A DNA stretch of 12,541 nt from a bacterium (GTDB lineage: Bacteria > Bacillota > Clostridia > Oscillospirales > Acutalibacteraceae). Positions 1 to 6,444 of the stretch are shown here, in pieces (the first letter of the stretch is position 1; the number at the start of each line of letters is the position of its first letter). The stretch covers positions 1 through 12,541 of the forward strand of contig JAHKXX010000243.1 in the NCBI GenBank assembly GCA_020627425.1, given 5' to 3'. A program made the position numbers and the translations under genes. Below the pieces are notes generated by a model. That model made no database searches. It was not told where the DNA came from and saw only the letters and a list, made by a program, of their open reading frames with translations.

Positions 1-60
1 ACAATTCCATTTTAACGGATTTGGTGTAAATATGCTCTACTTTTTTATTTATTCTTTGTA

Positions 61-96
61 GGCTCTATTTGTTACCCCAACTTTTATTATAGAGCC
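61..96. repeat. Perfect 8-bp inverted repeat with 20-nt loop
   Basis: GGCTCTAT at 61-68 is exactly complementary in reverse to ATAGAGCC at 89-96. It lies just left of the terminator at 99-141. On the plus strand it directly follows a TAG (59-61) that closes a short open frame running in from the left edge (2-61), but that frame does not look clearly coding. It may be a weak terminator or the 3' end of a transcript entering from the left. The loop is long and there is no T-tract, so its role is uncertain. Confidence 0.4.
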
Positions 97-98
97 AT

Positions 99-141
99 AA
101 AAAGCCACCGTCTTTTTACTGATAAAAGGCGGTGGCTTTTT
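99..141. terminator. Strong intrinsic terminator, probably bidirectional
   Basis: An 18-bp stem (99-116 with 124-141) surrounds a 7-nt loop. It has a GC-rich core (GCCACCG/CGGTGGC) and A/T ends that give a U-tract on either strand. It starts about 20 nt beyond the stop codon of the minus-strand sugar transferase, so it very probably ends that transcript. The single non-Watson-Crick position (T111 with G129) is a G-U wobble in plus-strand RNA but an A-C mismatch in minus-strand RNA, so it may also end a transcript coming from the left. Confidence 0.87.
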
Positions 142-161
142 ATGATATCATAGATTTTTTA

Positions 162-821
162 TCATCTGCCGTCGTGGTTCTTTACCACGGCTATCATTGT
201 TTTAAAGATCAGCTTTATGTCAAGTCCAAGACTTCTGTCGTTTATGTACTTTCTGTCAAGCTCCATCCATTCTTCAAAGGTAATGTCATTCCTGTTTGGA
301 CTGACCTGCCAATAGCAGGTAAGCCCCGGGAGAACAGAAAGCCTTACTCGCTGCTCCTCGGTATACTCTTCCACTTCCTCGGGGAGTGCCGGTCTGGGAC
401 CGACTATACTCATATCTCCTTTTATAATATTAATAAGCTGTGGAAGCTCGTCAATACAAGTTGCACGCAAAAATTTTCCAACCTTTGTTATTCTCGGATC
501 GTCCTTGATCTTGAACACAGGACCATCCATTTCATTCCGGTCCATCAGATCCTGCTTCAGCTGCTCTGCATCCGTACGCATAGTACGAAACTTATACAAG
601 GTAAACAGCTTTCCGTTTTTTCCGCAGCGCTTTTGTGAAAAAATGGGATGACCTTGCTTATCGCTAAGCGAGATCACAATACAGCATATAAGAAATAACG
701 GGCTGAGTATTATGAATGCCAAAAGTGCCAGAACAAAATCAATTATTCTTTTAACTATATCATATACCGGTTTTTTCATAACCCTTGGTTTTCTCCATTC
801 TCCTGCATACTCTATATTCAA
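162..821 (-). CDS. Membrane sugar transferase (phosphoglycosyl transferase, WbaP/PglC-type catalytic domain)
   Basis: Transfers a sugar phosphate from a nucleotide sugar to undecaprenyl phosphate at the inner membrane face, the priming step of exopolysaccharide, capsule or glycan assembly; the sugar cannot be read from sequence. Counting from the TTG start (219 residues), a hydrophobic helix at about 27-51 contains the SPLF proline expected in the re-entrant membrane helix. KFRTM is at 77-81, DDPRITKVGKFLRA at 107-120, the Asp-Glu catalytic dyad in CIDELPQL (D124-E125), GDMSIVGPRP at 135-144 and PGLTCYWQVS at 165-174. Length and motif order fit a complete single-domain Bac_transf protein. The start is ambiguous: TTG at 821 has AGGAAAG 12 nt upstream, while ATG at 779 (205 residues) lies just before the membrane helix but has a poorly spaced site. 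The gene stands alone, without other glycan genes visible, between its own promoter and terminator. Confidence 0.93.
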   Translation of the reverse strand: MNIEYAGEWRKPRVMKKPVYDIVKRIIDFVLALLAFIILSPLFLICCIVISLSDKQGHPIFSQKRCGKNGKLFTLYKFRTMRTDAEQLKQDLMDRNEMDGPVFKIKDDPRITKVGKFLRATCIDELPQLINIIKGDMSIVGPRPALPEEVEEYTEEQRVRLSVLPGLTCYWQVSPNRNDITFEEWMELDRKYINDRSLGLDIKLIFKTMIAVVKNHDGR

Positions 822-884
822 CTTCAGTAACCACTTTCCTAACAGAAATTCAGCAAAGCACTGATACTTTGCCCTATAAAAAAT

Positions 885-913
885 AGTCTATCATAAAAAA
901 TTAACGCAGTCAA
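885..913 (-). promoter_or_regulatory. Sigma-A-type promoter of the sugar transferase gene
   Basis: On the minus strand TTGACT (913-908) is followed after exactly 17 nt by TAGACT (890-885). Transcription would start near 878, giving a leader of about 57 nt to the TTG start. The leader begins with a 6-bp hairpin, GCAAAG/CTTTGC (arms 853-858 and 867-872), close to the RNA 5' end, which could stabilise the transcript. The -35 matches consensus at 5 of 6 positions and the -10 at 4 of 6. Confidence 0.55.
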
Positions 914-1078
914 GCCGCCGTTTGTTAAAAATATGGATATTTAATGTTTTCTACTTATTGCCAGTTTTTCAAATAATTAACACTTTATTTTTCCCGGTAT
1001 TGCACATAGGATTTATTTTTCGGAAGTTACCCGCGTTAAGGTAAATAACTACACTCTTTTGATCTTTTTTCGCAGGAA
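914..1078. other. AT-rich intergenic stretch, no gene seen
   Basis: This part of the 387-bp gap between the sugar transferase and the 44-codon gene is rich in A/T runs and has stops in all frames. I saw no convincing RNA gene, repeat or ribosome binding site. It lies between the terminator of the upstream minus-strand unit (1079-1114) and the sugar transferase promoter, so it is probably spacer. Confidence 0.5.
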
Positions 1079-1114
1079 AACGCTCTGCTATGCGTTTACA
1101 CACAGCAGAGCATT
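1079..1114 (-). terminator. Intrinsic terminator of the secreted-protein/peptide unit
   Basis: An 11-bp stem pairs 1079-1089 with 1104-1114 (core GCTCTGCT/AGCAGAGC, one G-U wobble in the minus-strand RNA). On the minus strand it ends in GCGTTTTCC, a short U-tract. It lies about 95 nt beyond the stop of the 44-codon peptide gene and is the best visible end for the transcript carrying it and the large secreted protein. The U-tract is short, so termination may be partial. Confidence 0.55.
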
Positions 1115-1150
1115 TAATGATTTGGTTTAATGACTAACAAAGCATGAAAT

Positions 1151-1205
1151 CAAAAGCTTTGCTTCAGGCAAGCAAGGGGCGTAGGTTTACTACGGCTTGC
1201 TTTTG
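1151..1205 (-). other. Structured 3' untranslated segment after the small peptide gene
   Basis: Directly after the peptide stop codon, nested inverted repeats are visible. CAAAAGC (1151-1157) pairs with GCTTTTG (1199-1205). Alternatively GCAAGC (1168-1173) pairs with GCTTGC (1195-1200), around an inner GTAG/CTAC arm. The outer pairings share bases and cannot all form at once. On the minus strand the segment ends in GCTTTTGATTT, so it might be an additional weak terminator. No known RNA family is recognised. Confidence 0.35.
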
Positions 1206-1208
1206 TGG

Positions 1209-1343
1209 TTATAAGTTAGGATCCTCTGTTCCTATACCGGGAGTAGCAGGTGCTTCATTTGATGTCTCTATAATATCCACAACATCCTCTGTTTTAAACT
1301 TCGTTATATTCATTTTTGGTTTTTCGTATTCTTCCTTGTACAT
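1209..1343 (-). CDS. Small 44-residue peptide of unknown function, downstream of the secreted repeat protein
   Basis: This short reading frame encodes 44 residues, starting MYKEEYEKPKMNITKFKTED and ending in an Ala/Pro/Thr/Gly-rich acidic tail (APATPGIGTEDPNL). AAGGAG lies 11 nt before the ATG. The stop of the 1110-residue secreted protein is only 35 nt upstream, so the two are probably co-transcribed. The pattern (charged start, K-x-Y-x-x-P, a short beta-like stretch, then a D-V-V/I motif at about 20-25) resembles small uncharacterised peptides I recall from Clostridia; this is memory of a pattern, not a search result. No signal peptide, membrane segment or cysteine is present. An overlapping ATG at 1350 in another frame gives only 18 codons. 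The function is unknown: a leader-like or modified peptide, or a small partner of the upstream protein, are open possibilities. Confidence 0.7.
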   Translation of the reverse strand: MYKEEYEKPKMNITKFKTEDVVDIIETSNEAPATPGIGTEDPNL

Positions 1344-1378
1344 GGGTCATCAGTCTCCTTTTTGTCCTTTGTTTGACT

Positions 1379-4300
1379 CTATCTATTCTTATTATCGAAG
1401 TAGGTTTTTGCAGATGTGCCGTACTTGTACAGTGAACGTACAGTGTCCTTCATATCATTGGTACTATCAGCATCGTTCAAAACAAAGTAAACATAGTTAT
1501 ACGGGCTGTATTTGATCGAATAATGATCGTCACCCTTATCTGCCCGAAGAATAATGAAATCGCCGAGTGATTTTGCTGCTATGTTCTCTATATCTACATA
1601 ATACATTTTCTTAGAGGCATTGTACTGTGCGCTGACCGAAACATATGTACTGTTGTCAGTAGTGTATTTAAATGTAAGAGTGTTGATATCCAGACCGTCA
1701 CTCAGTTTAAAATAGTGCCTGAGTGTAGTTTCGGATTCAAGCAGCAGAGACGTGCCCTGATAGGTAAGTCCGTCTATTTTTGCGCTGGAGTACTTATATG
1801 TAAGATAATCTGTATTACTAAAGGTGCTCTCTGTTACATCCGAAACATTCTTTTGCTCATCCGTCAGACCGCTGTTTGCAAGGTTATCGGTATTATAATT
1901 AAATACCTTTTGCGAGTTTGCACCGTAGTTCAGCATAGCAGTTGCTACAGCTATTTCATTCTCATTAAAGGAATTGTTACCGTTCTTTATTATTGTTTCG
2001 GCATACTGTTTAACTGTATAGCTGTTTTCTTCAATTTCTTCTCCTCCATAGAATACCTCCAGCTTCACCACGTCCGCCATTTCCTTAGCGGCAACATTTA
2101 TGCTGACTACATAACAATCAACCGTAACACCGTTAACATTCAGCGGTTTTGTTCCCGAAAGCGTCGACGCAGCTATATCCTGTGTTGTTCCATTCGGATA
2201 TGTAAAGCGGATAAAGGAACCGTCAGCAGTCTTTACTCTGTCATCAAGGCTCAGATAGAAGTTTACTGCTATATCTCCGTTAAGGCTTATGGAACGTGCT
2301 ACTACATTTGCGGCGTCTGTGTACTTGGTGTATTTCAGGTAGAAGCTATCTTTATCACTAAACGCATCGCCTGCTGTCCACAGGTTGGTACATTCGATTT
2401 CTTTGTACCAGCCGTCAAAGAAGCTGCCCTCTACTACAGGCGTATCAGATAAAATATCACTCAGTTCGTTCACATGTGCAGTCTTATCAGCTACATAATT
2501 ACCATCTTCATCTTTTTTATAGATATACGCACTATATACCTTAGTTCCTCCTAAAACCGGCAAGGTATTTACATTATCACCGAATAATTCCTGTCCCCAA
2601 GCCTTACCGCTGTCAGGCTGATAATTACTGTTACTATACTGACTAAGACCGTACGCAACCGTGCCGTTTGCAAATTCCTCTGCCGTTTTAGCTGCTCCTG
2701 CAACATCATTGTTATTAGTGTAGCTATCGGTTCCGTTTACACAGACGAAGCAAGCAGTACCGGTAGTTTCTTCTCCAGATACATATACACTGTTAACATT
2801 AGTACAATTATCAACTGTGAGATATGCATAGCTATTATAAATGTTATTGCTATAAGTCTCTTTTATCATTCCGCCTATATTGCTGCACTCGGATAATCTG
2901 CCGATAAACGCGGAATTGAATATCGTCGAACCGGCACCGGTACCGATAAATCCTCCGAAGCCTTCTGTTACATCTGAAACATCTGTAAGATCTACAACGC
3001 AATTGGTTATCTTTGTGTTATATGCATAACATATTAAGCCGGCAGCGCTTTTTATGTCAGCACCGTCCTCAGCCTTGATATTACCCTTCACAGTCAGATC
3101 CTTTATCTCTGCGCCATCCGTATTTGCGAACAAACCGTACTTAGAGGCATTAACAGCGTGATCACAGTTTATCGTTATAGTGTGTCCGTTTCCGTTAAAA
3201 GCACCTGTAAAGTAAACGGGTTCCGGTTCATCATCCTCAATAATTACAGAGTCAACCATATAATTCTTTGGGAGTGTGATGTCGCTATTCAGTTTTATAT
3301 TGTAACCAGCATATGAATTTAAATTTTTTGCAAAAATCCTGAATTCTTTTTCATTTGCTATATTCACAGCTGATTCTACAACCATTATATTTGAAGCTCC
3401 TTGATAAGTAGCAACTATCACGCAGTCATTGGTGAGCACCGGTATAGTATCGGGTGTATATAAAGTACCGTCCAAGGTCAAGGAAGTAACAACCCGGTCC
3501 AGAGTACCTGAAAAATTGCAGTTGTCAAGATCGCTAATGTTCAGTTCTTTGTTTTTATAAAGTATAACGGGTGTGCCGAAGTCTTTTTGATCTTTCCATA
3601 CAGTCACCTTAAAGACCTCTGGGTATCCCAAATCTACAGAACCTCTATAGTTTTCGGAATTAACACTATTCAGATCCTGACCCCATAATGCACCATCAGA
3701 CTGATCCTGTCTCGACAACTGATTCAGTCTCAACGTATGCGCAAGCTCACCGCTGGATATTTTTTCCTCATCAGCAGCCTCTACACCGGTCGATTCCTTT
3801 TGCGTAAAACAATACTCAAAATAATAGCAATCGCTTACTTCAGCATTACCGTCGGAAATATAGTATAGAGCATCTCCGTCGTTGTAATAATCATCAAAAA
3901 TACTAGGATTATCCATCATACCAAACATCACGGTCTGATTACAATAATTATAAACAAAACAGTTTTTGATCGTAGTCTCTGTATTGCTATTTCCGATCAG
4001 ACCGGAAAAATCACCTTGGGGATATGAACCACCAAAATATGCCTTATTTAATATTCCCGAATAACAGCAATCGTGCATAGTAAGTCCTTCGGCAACAGCG
4101 ACCAGTCCTCCGCCGTATCTGAATCCTTCAACACCTATTAAAGCTGCCGGTGCCCCCATATTTATCGTAACAGACGAAGAGCAGCCGCTGATCGTGCCGC
4201 CGATTGCCTTGCCGCAGACAGAACCGACATTAAGATCCGCTTTTATTGTGCCTTCGACCTTTACATTCTTTATCGTTGCACCATCAGTATAAGCAAAAAG

Positions 4301-4711
4301 TCCGGTGTATTCCGTATCCGTATCGGTATTATATGCCACAGTTACGGTATGCAGTCCGCCGTCAAACACACCCTCGAAGGGACTGCTCTCGGTACCTATC
4401 ATGGTGTTATCGTCCAATACTATATCCTCTGTCAGGACTGCCTCTGCATTCTGAGTATGAACGTTGTCTTCTAATTCTCCGTTAACAAGAGCCGCGAACC
4501 ATTTCAGGTTTTCAGCGGAAGCGATCTGAAAAACGCCACTAACCTGCTCCGGTCTTGCCGGGTCGTTCGAAGAAGTATATGCGCCTACCGTAGTCGAAAA
4601 CAGGCTGTCGGAAAAAGAACCGGACGGCAGTACCGAAAATGCAGATAAAAGCAGCGTCGCCGTTGTAGCTCCTGCCAGAATTCTCTTTGTCAGGGTTTTA
4701 AGTTTTCCCAT
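1379..4711 (-). CDS. Large exported repeat protein with two GLUG-like modules, a Listeria-Bacteroides-type repeat and a duplicated C-terminal domain
   Basis: This 1110-residue secreted protein is of unknown function. ATG at 4711 is preferred because AAAGGGA precedes it at good spacing and the protein then opens with a signal peptide: MGKLKTLTKR followed by a hydrophobic stretch (about 11-28), with possible cleavage after VGA at 42-44. Residues 60-370 and 445-732 are two related modules. Each has an F-x-G-x-F-x-G-x-x-H-T-[VI]-T element (112-124, 501-513), then Y-x-GLFA-x-TDGA-x-IK (135-148, 525-537), and later A-WGQ-L (341-346, 704-709), typical of GLUG-like beta-solenoid surface proteins. Residues about 723-796 resemble a Listeria-Bacteroides repeat, with FFDGWYKE at 764-771. 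Residues 800-1110 are two copies of one domain. No sortase motif, S-layer homology domain, dockerin or enzyme motif is visible, so it may be freely secreted or held noncovalently. Adhesion or glycan binding would be inference. Confidence 0.85.
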   Translation of the reverse strand: MGKLKTLTKRILAGATTATLLLSAFSVLPSGSFSDSLFSTTVGAYTSSNDPARPEQVSGVFQIASAENLKWFAALVNGELEDNVHTQNAEAVLTEDIVLDDNTMIGTESSPFEGVFDGGLHTVTVAYNTDTDTEYTGLFAYTDGATIKNVKVEGTIKADLNVGSVCGKAIGGTISGCSSSVTINMGAPAALIGVEGFRYGGGLVAVAEGLTMHDCCYSGILNKAYFGGSYPQGDFSGLIGNSNTETTIKNCFVYNYCNQTVMFGMMDNPSIFDDYYNDGDALYYISDGNAEVSDCYYFEYCFTQKESTGVEAADEEKISSGELAHTLRLNQLSRQDQSDGALWGQDLNSVNSENYRGSVDLGYPEVFKVTVWKDQKDFGTPVILYKNKELNISDLDNCNFSGTLDRVVTSLTLDGTLYTPDTIPVLTNDCVIVATYQGASNIMVVESAVNIANEKEFRIFAKNLNSYAGYNIKLNSDITLPKNYMVDSVIIEDDEPEPVYFTGAFNGNGHTITINCDHAVNASKYGLFANTDGAEIKDLTVKGNIKAEDGADIKSAAGLICYAYNTKITNCVVDLTDVSDVTEGFGGFIGTGAGSTIFNSAFIGRLSECSNIGGMIKETYSNNIYNSYAYLTVDNCTNVNSVYVSGEETTGTACFVCVNGTDSYTNNNDVAGAAKTAEEFANGTVAYGLSQYSNSNYQPDSGKAWGQELFGDNVNTLPVLGGTKVYSAYIYKKDEDGNYVADKTAHVNELSDILSDTPVVEGSFFDGWYKEIECTNLWTAGDAFSDKDSFYLKYTKYTDAANVVARSISLNGDIAVNFYLSLDDRVKTADGSFIRFTYPNGTTQDIAASTLSGTKPLNVNGVTVDCYVVSINVAAKEMADVVKLEVFYGGEEIEENSYTVKQYAETIIKNGNNSFNENEIAVATAMLNYGANSQKVFNYNTDNLANSGLTDEQKNVSDVTESTFSNTDYLTYKYSSAKIDGLTYQGTSLLLESETTLRHYFKLSDGLDINTLTFKYTTDNSTYVSVSAQYNASKKMYYVDIENIAAKSLGDFIILRADKGDDHYSIKYSPYNYVYFVLNDADSTNDMKDTVRSLYKYGTSAKTYFDNKNR

Positions 4712-4757
4712 ATGATCATCCCTTTCACATAATGCCTTTGAGAAATATATTAAGAAC

Positions 4758-4766
4758 ATTATAACA
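4758..4766 (-). promoter_or_regulatory. Extended -10 promoter of the secreted-protein gene
   Basis: On the minus strand TGTTATAAT (4766-4758) is a perfect -10 hexamer preceded by the TGn extension. Transcription would start near 4751, about 40 nt before the ATG at 4711. No good -35 is visible; the upstream sequence is very AT-rich, with a T-tract and a second overlapping TATAAT (4773-4768), as at many UP-element or extended -10 promoters. Because this promoter overlaps the first codons of the longer reading frame from 4759, it supports the 4711 start. Confidence 0.5.
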
Positions 4767-4904
4767 CATTATATAAAAAAAGATATACTTTAATATTAAT
4801 TTCGTTAATAATTACAAAATATTTGATTATTTTTTATTAATCTGCCAGTCACCGAATCTTTAATTGTAATTTAATTCTGAGAAACGTCTGCACATTGCAT
4901 TTAA

Positions 4905-4937
4905 ATGAAAAACCGACAGACAAAAGCCTGCCGGTTT
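4905..4937 (-). terminator. Intrinsic terminator of the hprK-murB-rapZ-whiA-vanZ operon
   Basis: Immediately after the stop codon of the VanZ-like gene, 4910-4921 pairs with 4926-4937 around a TTTT loop, forming 12 pairs in minus-strand RNA followed by a U-tract (GGTTTTTC). Two of the pairs are G-U wobbles in minus-strand RNA but would be A-C mismatches in plus-strand RNA, which fits a terminator selected for the minus-strand transcript. Confidence 0.88.
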
Positions 4938-4938
4938 C

Positions 4939-5493
4939 TTAGTCTTTTCTTTTTGCTGTTTTTATTAACAGATATACAGAGCACCCTATAGCAGCACCAA
5001 GGGTGTTCAGTATAAGATCGTCGACATCCGTTGTCCTGGGTAAGGGCAGCTGGGATACTTCGATAATAAGCGATACAAAAAAACCGTAAAACGTCGTTCG
5101 CAAAAAGCCCTTCTTAAAGGCTCCTGCAAAGAGAAAGCCTACCGGTACAAAAACCGCCATATTTCCGAAAATATTCAGCATGTATATGGTAAGCTCCTCG
5201 CGTGTGGTAAGCATATCGTGAAGCTGCTGCACTATTATTGCAAAGGGGATGAGATTTATATCATTTATACTCTGAGCTTCGACTATGACGGTCTGTGTAA
5301 AGAGCATTATAAGATATACTGCAAGCAGATAAAATGAAAACTCGCCGCCCGGGTCGAGCCGAAAATAAAGCCGCCTGCCCTTTTTATCCCTTAAGTACAG
5401 TATCCTGAGCAGTATTAATACAGGAATAATTATCCCTATATAAAAAATACCGTCAGTCAGGAAATGATAAATATAATTAACAATACTTTTCAT
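4939..5493 (-). CDS. VanZ-like family integral membrane protein
   Basis: A 184-residue polytopic membrane protein with about five hydrophobic segments, near 16-35, 53-71, 105-125, 131-149 and 161-178. The VanZ-family hallmarks are present: N-L-I-P-F at 80-84, the NIFGNMAVFVPVGFL helix at 107-121, then SLIIEVSQLPLPRTTDVDDLI (141-161), with conserved Glu, Arg and Asp residues, and NTLGAAIG at 163-170. VanZ itself gives low-level teicoplanin resistance; most family members are chromosomal and uncharacterised, so a resistance role should not be assumed. Its ATG overlaps the TGA of whiA as ATGA, suggesting translational coupling. It is the last gene of the operon, directly followed by the terminator. 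The family call is firm and the function is unknown. Confidence 0.87.
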   Translation of the reverse strand: MKSIVNYIYHFLTDGIFYIGIIIPVLILLRILYLRDKKGRRLYFRLDPGGEFSFYLLAVYLIMLFTQTVIVEAQSINDINLIPFAIIVQQLHDMLTTREELTIYMLNIFGNMAVFVPVGFLFAGAFKKGFLRTTFYGFFVSLIIEVSQLPLPRTTDVDDLILNTLGAAIGCSVYLLIKTAKRKD

Positions 5494-6416
5494 TTTTCCG
5501 AAAGCTCCCCGGCGATCTTCATAATGCGTACCAGTCTGTGATTTACTCCGGAACGGCTTATCGGCTTTGACAGAGCCGCGCCAAGCTCCCTGAGGTTGTA
5601 CTCCGGATTGTCGAGCCTTAGCTGTGCAAGCTCTCTCAGCTCATCCGGCAGCGAGCCAAGCCCCTGCTTCTCCATTATGAGCCTTATAGCATACAGCTGC
5701 TTTGCCGAAGCGGTGGCAGTCTTGTTTATATTTGCGGTCTCGGAATTTATACGCCTGTTTACCTTGTTGCGGACGTCCTTTAGCATTTTATTCTGAATAA
5801 TATCAAGGGAGGACATCTGTGCGCCCATATAGGTCAGGATATCCGTTATGCAGTCGCTGCCCTTGATATAGACTATATAGCTGCCCTTTCTCATAACCGT
5901 TTTCGGCTGTGCATCAAGCTCTTCTATCTCGGTTATTATTCTGACGAGATCCGATGCTAAATTCTTGTGCGGAACAACAAACTCCAGGTGATAGTCCTTT
6001 TCCGGCGAGGACACATTTCCACATATAAGAAACACTCCGCGCAGAAAAAACGGCAGGCATCCTTCATTGTCTATATTTGCCCTGTTTATTTGCAGGCTCA
6101 CTCTTTTCTTTGAATGTCCGAAATGATCGAATATTTTTTCACAGTCATTTTTATCGGGTACGGAAACGGTGTAAATATTGTTTTCTCCCGACCTGTGAGT
6201 AAGAGCAGAGCTAAGCTCTACTATGGTACCGGTAAGCGATGACAGCAGATTTGCGTAAAGCACCGCACACGGCTTTGACTCGGTAGACGCCGTCAGCGAC
6301 GAAAAGGAAAACACGCGCGAATAAAGCGTCATACCGTAGCACAGCGCCGTCATTTCCTCCGCCGTACCTGTATCACAGTCGCATAGCTCTTTTTTTGTAT
6401 CCTTTGAAAATGACAT
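5490..6416 (-). CDS. whiA: WhiA family DNA-binding regulator
   Basis: WhiA is a DNA-binding protein conserved in Gram-positive bacteria. It controls sporulation-septation genes in actinomycetes and affects cell division and chromosome segregation in Bacillus. The 308 residues have the family layout: an N-terminal degenerate LAGLIDADG homing-endonuclease-like part (to about 200) and a C-terminal helix-turn-helix (about 230-305). Visible signatures are FLRGVFLICGNVSSPEKDYH (124-143), RRINSETANINKT (221-233), and NLRELGAALSKPISRSGVNH (274-293), the recognition region. The usual NCETAN cysteine is a serine here (INSETAN), probably neutral. GGGGAG precedes the ATG at 4 nt. It lies 28 nt after rapZ and overlaps the VanZ-like gene by four bases. 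In many Firmicutes a glmR/yvcK gene separates rapZ and whiA; here it is absent. Confidence 0.95.
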   Translation of the reverse strand: MSFSKDTKKELCDCDTGTAEEMTALCYGMTLYSRVFSFSSLTASTESKPCAVLYANLLSSLTGTIVELSSALTHRSGENNIYTVSVPDKNDCEKIFDHFGHSKKRVSLQINRANIDNEGCLPFFLRGVFLICGNVSSPEKDYHLEFVVPHKNLASDLVRIITEIEELDAQPKTVMRKGSYIVYIKGSDCITDILTYMGAQMSSLDIIQNKMLKDVRNKVNRRINSETANINKTATASAKQLYAIRLIMEKQGLGSLPDELRELAQLRLDNPEYNLRELGAALSKPISRSGVNHRLVRIMKIAGELSEK

Positions 6417-6444
6417 TTATCTCCCCTGCCGTAATAAAACCATA

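Noticed and set aside
132..638. Plus-strand open frame of 168 codons opposite the sugar transferase
   Set aside because: Antisense to a frame carrying all motifs of the phosphoglycosyl transferase family; no ribosome binding site.
1294..1350. Alternative ATG at 1350 closer to the AAGGAG site
   Set aside because: That frame has only 18 codons and no recognisable pattern; the 44-codon frame from 1343 fits better, though spacing is slightly long.
1715..2452. Plus-strand open frame of 245 codons inside the secreted-protein gene
   Set aside because: Low-complexity Cys/Ile/Tyr-rich translation, antisense to a frame with clear internal domain repeats; a shadow frame.
1379..4711. Secreted protein as a cellulosome component or sortase-anchored protein
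   Set aside because: No dockerin calcium-binding repeats, no LPXTG-type motif with hydrophobic tail, and no S-layer homology domains are visible at the C-terminus.
4712..4759. N-terminal extension of the secreted protein to an ATG at 4759
   Set aside because: The extension would overlap the predicted -10, and the downstream ATG at 4711 has a well-placed ribosome binding site and starts a normal signal peptide.
4939..5493. VanZ-like gene as an antibiotic-resistance gene
   Set aside because: It lies in a housekeeping operon without any van cluster genes; most family members are uncharacterised chromosomal proteins.
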